From Streptomyces sp. NRRL F-6492 (GTDB lineage: Bacteria > Actinomycetota > Actinomycetes > Streptomycetales > Streptomycetaceae), in NCBI RefSeq assembly GCF_001280125.1, contig NZ_LGEG01000008.1, positions 1 through 21,253 on the forward strand: 21,253 nucleotides of DNA, read 5' to 3'. Below, piece by piece: positions 20,108 through 21,253 of the stretch. The notes beneath the pieces were generated by a model. The model was given only the letters and a program-made list of their open reading frames with translations. It ran no database searches and had not been told where the DNA came from. How positions within the stretch are numbered: the first letter of the stretch is position 1; each line of letters begins with the position of its first letter. The translations under genes and the position numbers were made by a program.

Positions 20108-21253
20108 GTGGCGAACGACGCCAGCACCGTTTTCGACCTAGTGATCCTCGGCGGCGGTAGCGGCGGTTACGCCGCGGCGCTGCGCGGAGCGCAGCTGGGC
20201 CTGGACGTCGCACTGATCGAGAAGAACAAGCTCGGCGGCACCTGCCTGCACAACGGCTGCATCCCGACGAAGGCCCTGCTGCACGCCGGCGAGGTCGCCG
20301 ACCAGGCGCGCGAGGCGGAGCAGTTCGGTGTCAAGGCCTCCTTCGAGGGCATCGACATCAAGGGCGTGCACAAGTACAAGGACGACGTGATCGCGGGCCT
20401 GTACAAGGGTCTGCAGGGCCTGGTCGCCTCCCGCAAGGTGACCTACATCGAGGGCACCGGCCACCTCTCCTCCCCGACCTCCGTCGACGTCGACGGCCGC
20501 CGGGTCGAGGGCCGTCACGTCCTGCTGGCCACCGGCTCGGTGCCCAAGTCGCTGCCGGGCCTGGAGATCGACGGCAACCGGATCATCACCTCCGACCACG
20601 CGCTGGGCCTGGACCGGGTCCCGCAGTCGGCGATCATCCTGGGCGGCGGCGTGATCGGCGTCGAGTTCGCCTCGGCGTGGAAGTCCTTCGGCACCGACGT
20701 CACCGTCATCGAGGGCATGAAGCACCTGGTGCCGGTCGAGGACGAGAACAGCTCGAAGCTCCTTGAGCGCGCGTTCCGCAAGCGCGGCATCAAGTTCAAC
20801 CTCGGCACCTTCTTCCAGTCCGCCCAGTACACCGACAACGGCGTCAGGGTGACCCTGGCCGACGGCAAGACCTTCGAGGCCGAGGTGCTGCTGGTCGCCA
20901 TCGGCCGCGGCCCGGTCTCGGCCGGTCTGGGCTACGAGGAGCAGGGCGTCGCGATGGACCGCGGCTACGTCCTGGCCGACGAGTACATGCGCACCAACGT
21001 GCCGACCATCTCGGCCGTCGGCGACCTCGTGCCCACCCTCCAGCTCGCGCACGTCGGCTTCGCCGAGGGCATCCTGGTCGCCGAGCGCCTGGCCGGTCTG
21101 AAGACCGTCCCGATCGACTACGACGGCGTGCCGCGGGTGACCTACTGCCACCCGGAGGTCGCCTCCGTCGGCATCACCGAGGCCAAGGCCAAGGAGATCT
21201 ACGGCGCGGACAAGGTCGTCGCCCTGAAGTACAACCTCGCGGGCAACGGCAAG
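20108..21253 (+). CDS. lpdA: Dihydrolipoyl dehydrogenase (E3), 5' part
   Basis: Flavoprotein oxidising dihydrolipoamide in the pyruvate and 2-oxoglutarate dehydrogenase complexes; 382 codons are present and the gene runs off the window edge (full family length is about 460). The FAD-binding motif LVILGGGSGGYAAA is near residue 11, and the redox disulfide is Cys46/Cys51 in GGTCLHNGCIPTKALL. The NAD-binding motif ILGGGVIGVEFASAW lies near 180. VPTISAVGDL, with the Asp that contacts FAD, is near 300, followed by the start of the dimerisation domain (VTYCHPEVASVGITEAKA). GTG 20108 is well supported by GGAGGA at 20096-20101, six bases upstream. In Streptomyces the next gene is usually the dihydrolipoamide acyltransferase, which would lie outside this window. 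Confidence 0.95.
   Translation, partial: MANDASTVFDLVILGGGSGGYAAALRGAQLGLDVALIEKNKLGGTCLHNGCIPTKALLHAGEVADQAREAEQFGVKASFEGIDIKGVHKYKDDVIAGLYKGLQGLVASRKVTYIEGTGHLSSPTSVDVDGRRVEGRHVLLATGSVPKSLPGLEIDGNRIITSDHALGLDRVPQSAIILGGGVIGVEFASAWKSFGTDVTVIEGMKHLVPVEDENSSKLLERAFRKRGIKFNLGTFFQSAQYTDNGVRVTLADGKTFEAEVLLVAIGRGPVSAGLGYEEQGVAMDRGYVLADEYMRTNVPTISAVGDLVPTLQLAHVGFAEGILVAERLAGLKTVPIDYDGVPRVTYCHPEVASVGITEAKAKEIYGADKVVALKYNLAGNGK

Overview
The window is very GC-rich actinomycete chromosome, most likely Streptomyces. Codon third positions are almost all G or C, GTG and TTG starts are common, and the order pspA, DUF3043, cobUT, cobS, pepA and lpdA fits a Streptomyces core region. This is recognition from sequence only; no database search was possible. 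I see no tRNA, rRNA, insertion sequence, phage gene or CRISPR array.

Layout. Positions 1-170 are a non-coding, G-rich tail with a strong hairpin. pspAA and pspA (minus strand, 171-1281) form an envelope-stress pair. Divergent from them run a two-TM DUF3043 protein, a CmoM-like methyltransferase that seems to start at a CTG codon, and a lipid-anchored HtrA/S1C protease (1554-4148). A gene-free stretch (4149-4529) holds about eight degenerate 33-34 bp tandem repeats, most able to form a small hairpin. A 68-residue conserved-type protein (minus) and cobU (plus) diverge at about 4780. cobU carries an N-terminal metallo-beta-lactamase-like domain with a degenerate metal motif and is followed by cobT. 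Next come a membrane lysyl-phosphatidylglycerol synthase-like protein and a rhomboid-like protein overlapping it by 4 bp, a convergent polytopic membrane protein overlapping the rhomboid gene by 61 bp, and cobS.

The most interesting part is the minus-strand operon 17950 to 11303: a secreted Agd3-type (CE18-like) deacetylase, a PelF-type GT4 glycosyltransferase, a protein with about 12 TM segments, a spherulin-4/Sph3-type (GH135-like) protein and a lipid-anchored GH114 endo-alpha-1,4-polygalactosaminidase (Ega3/PelA-hydrolase type). The genes are spaced 27 bp, -4, 8 and -4 bp apart. Three of the five protein types are those encoded in the Aspergillus fumigatus galactosaminogalactan (GAG) cluster, and the glycosyltransferase is the polymerase type of bacterial Pel. 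The inferred job is synthesis, export, partial deacetylation and trimming of an alpha-1,4-linked GalNAc-containing exopolysaccharide: GAG/Pel-like, but with a different gene set from Pel operons.

On the right, pepA (leucyl aminopeptidase) ends in a 19-bp perfect hairpin. It is followed by the 5' part of lpdA (dihydrolipoyl dehydrogenase), cut by the window edge. Three themes share the window: envelope stress and lipid modification (pspA, S1C protease, lysyl-PG synthase, rhomboid-like), cobalamin nucleotide-loop assembly (cobU, cobT, cobS), and the exopolysaccharide operon set between cobS and pepA.
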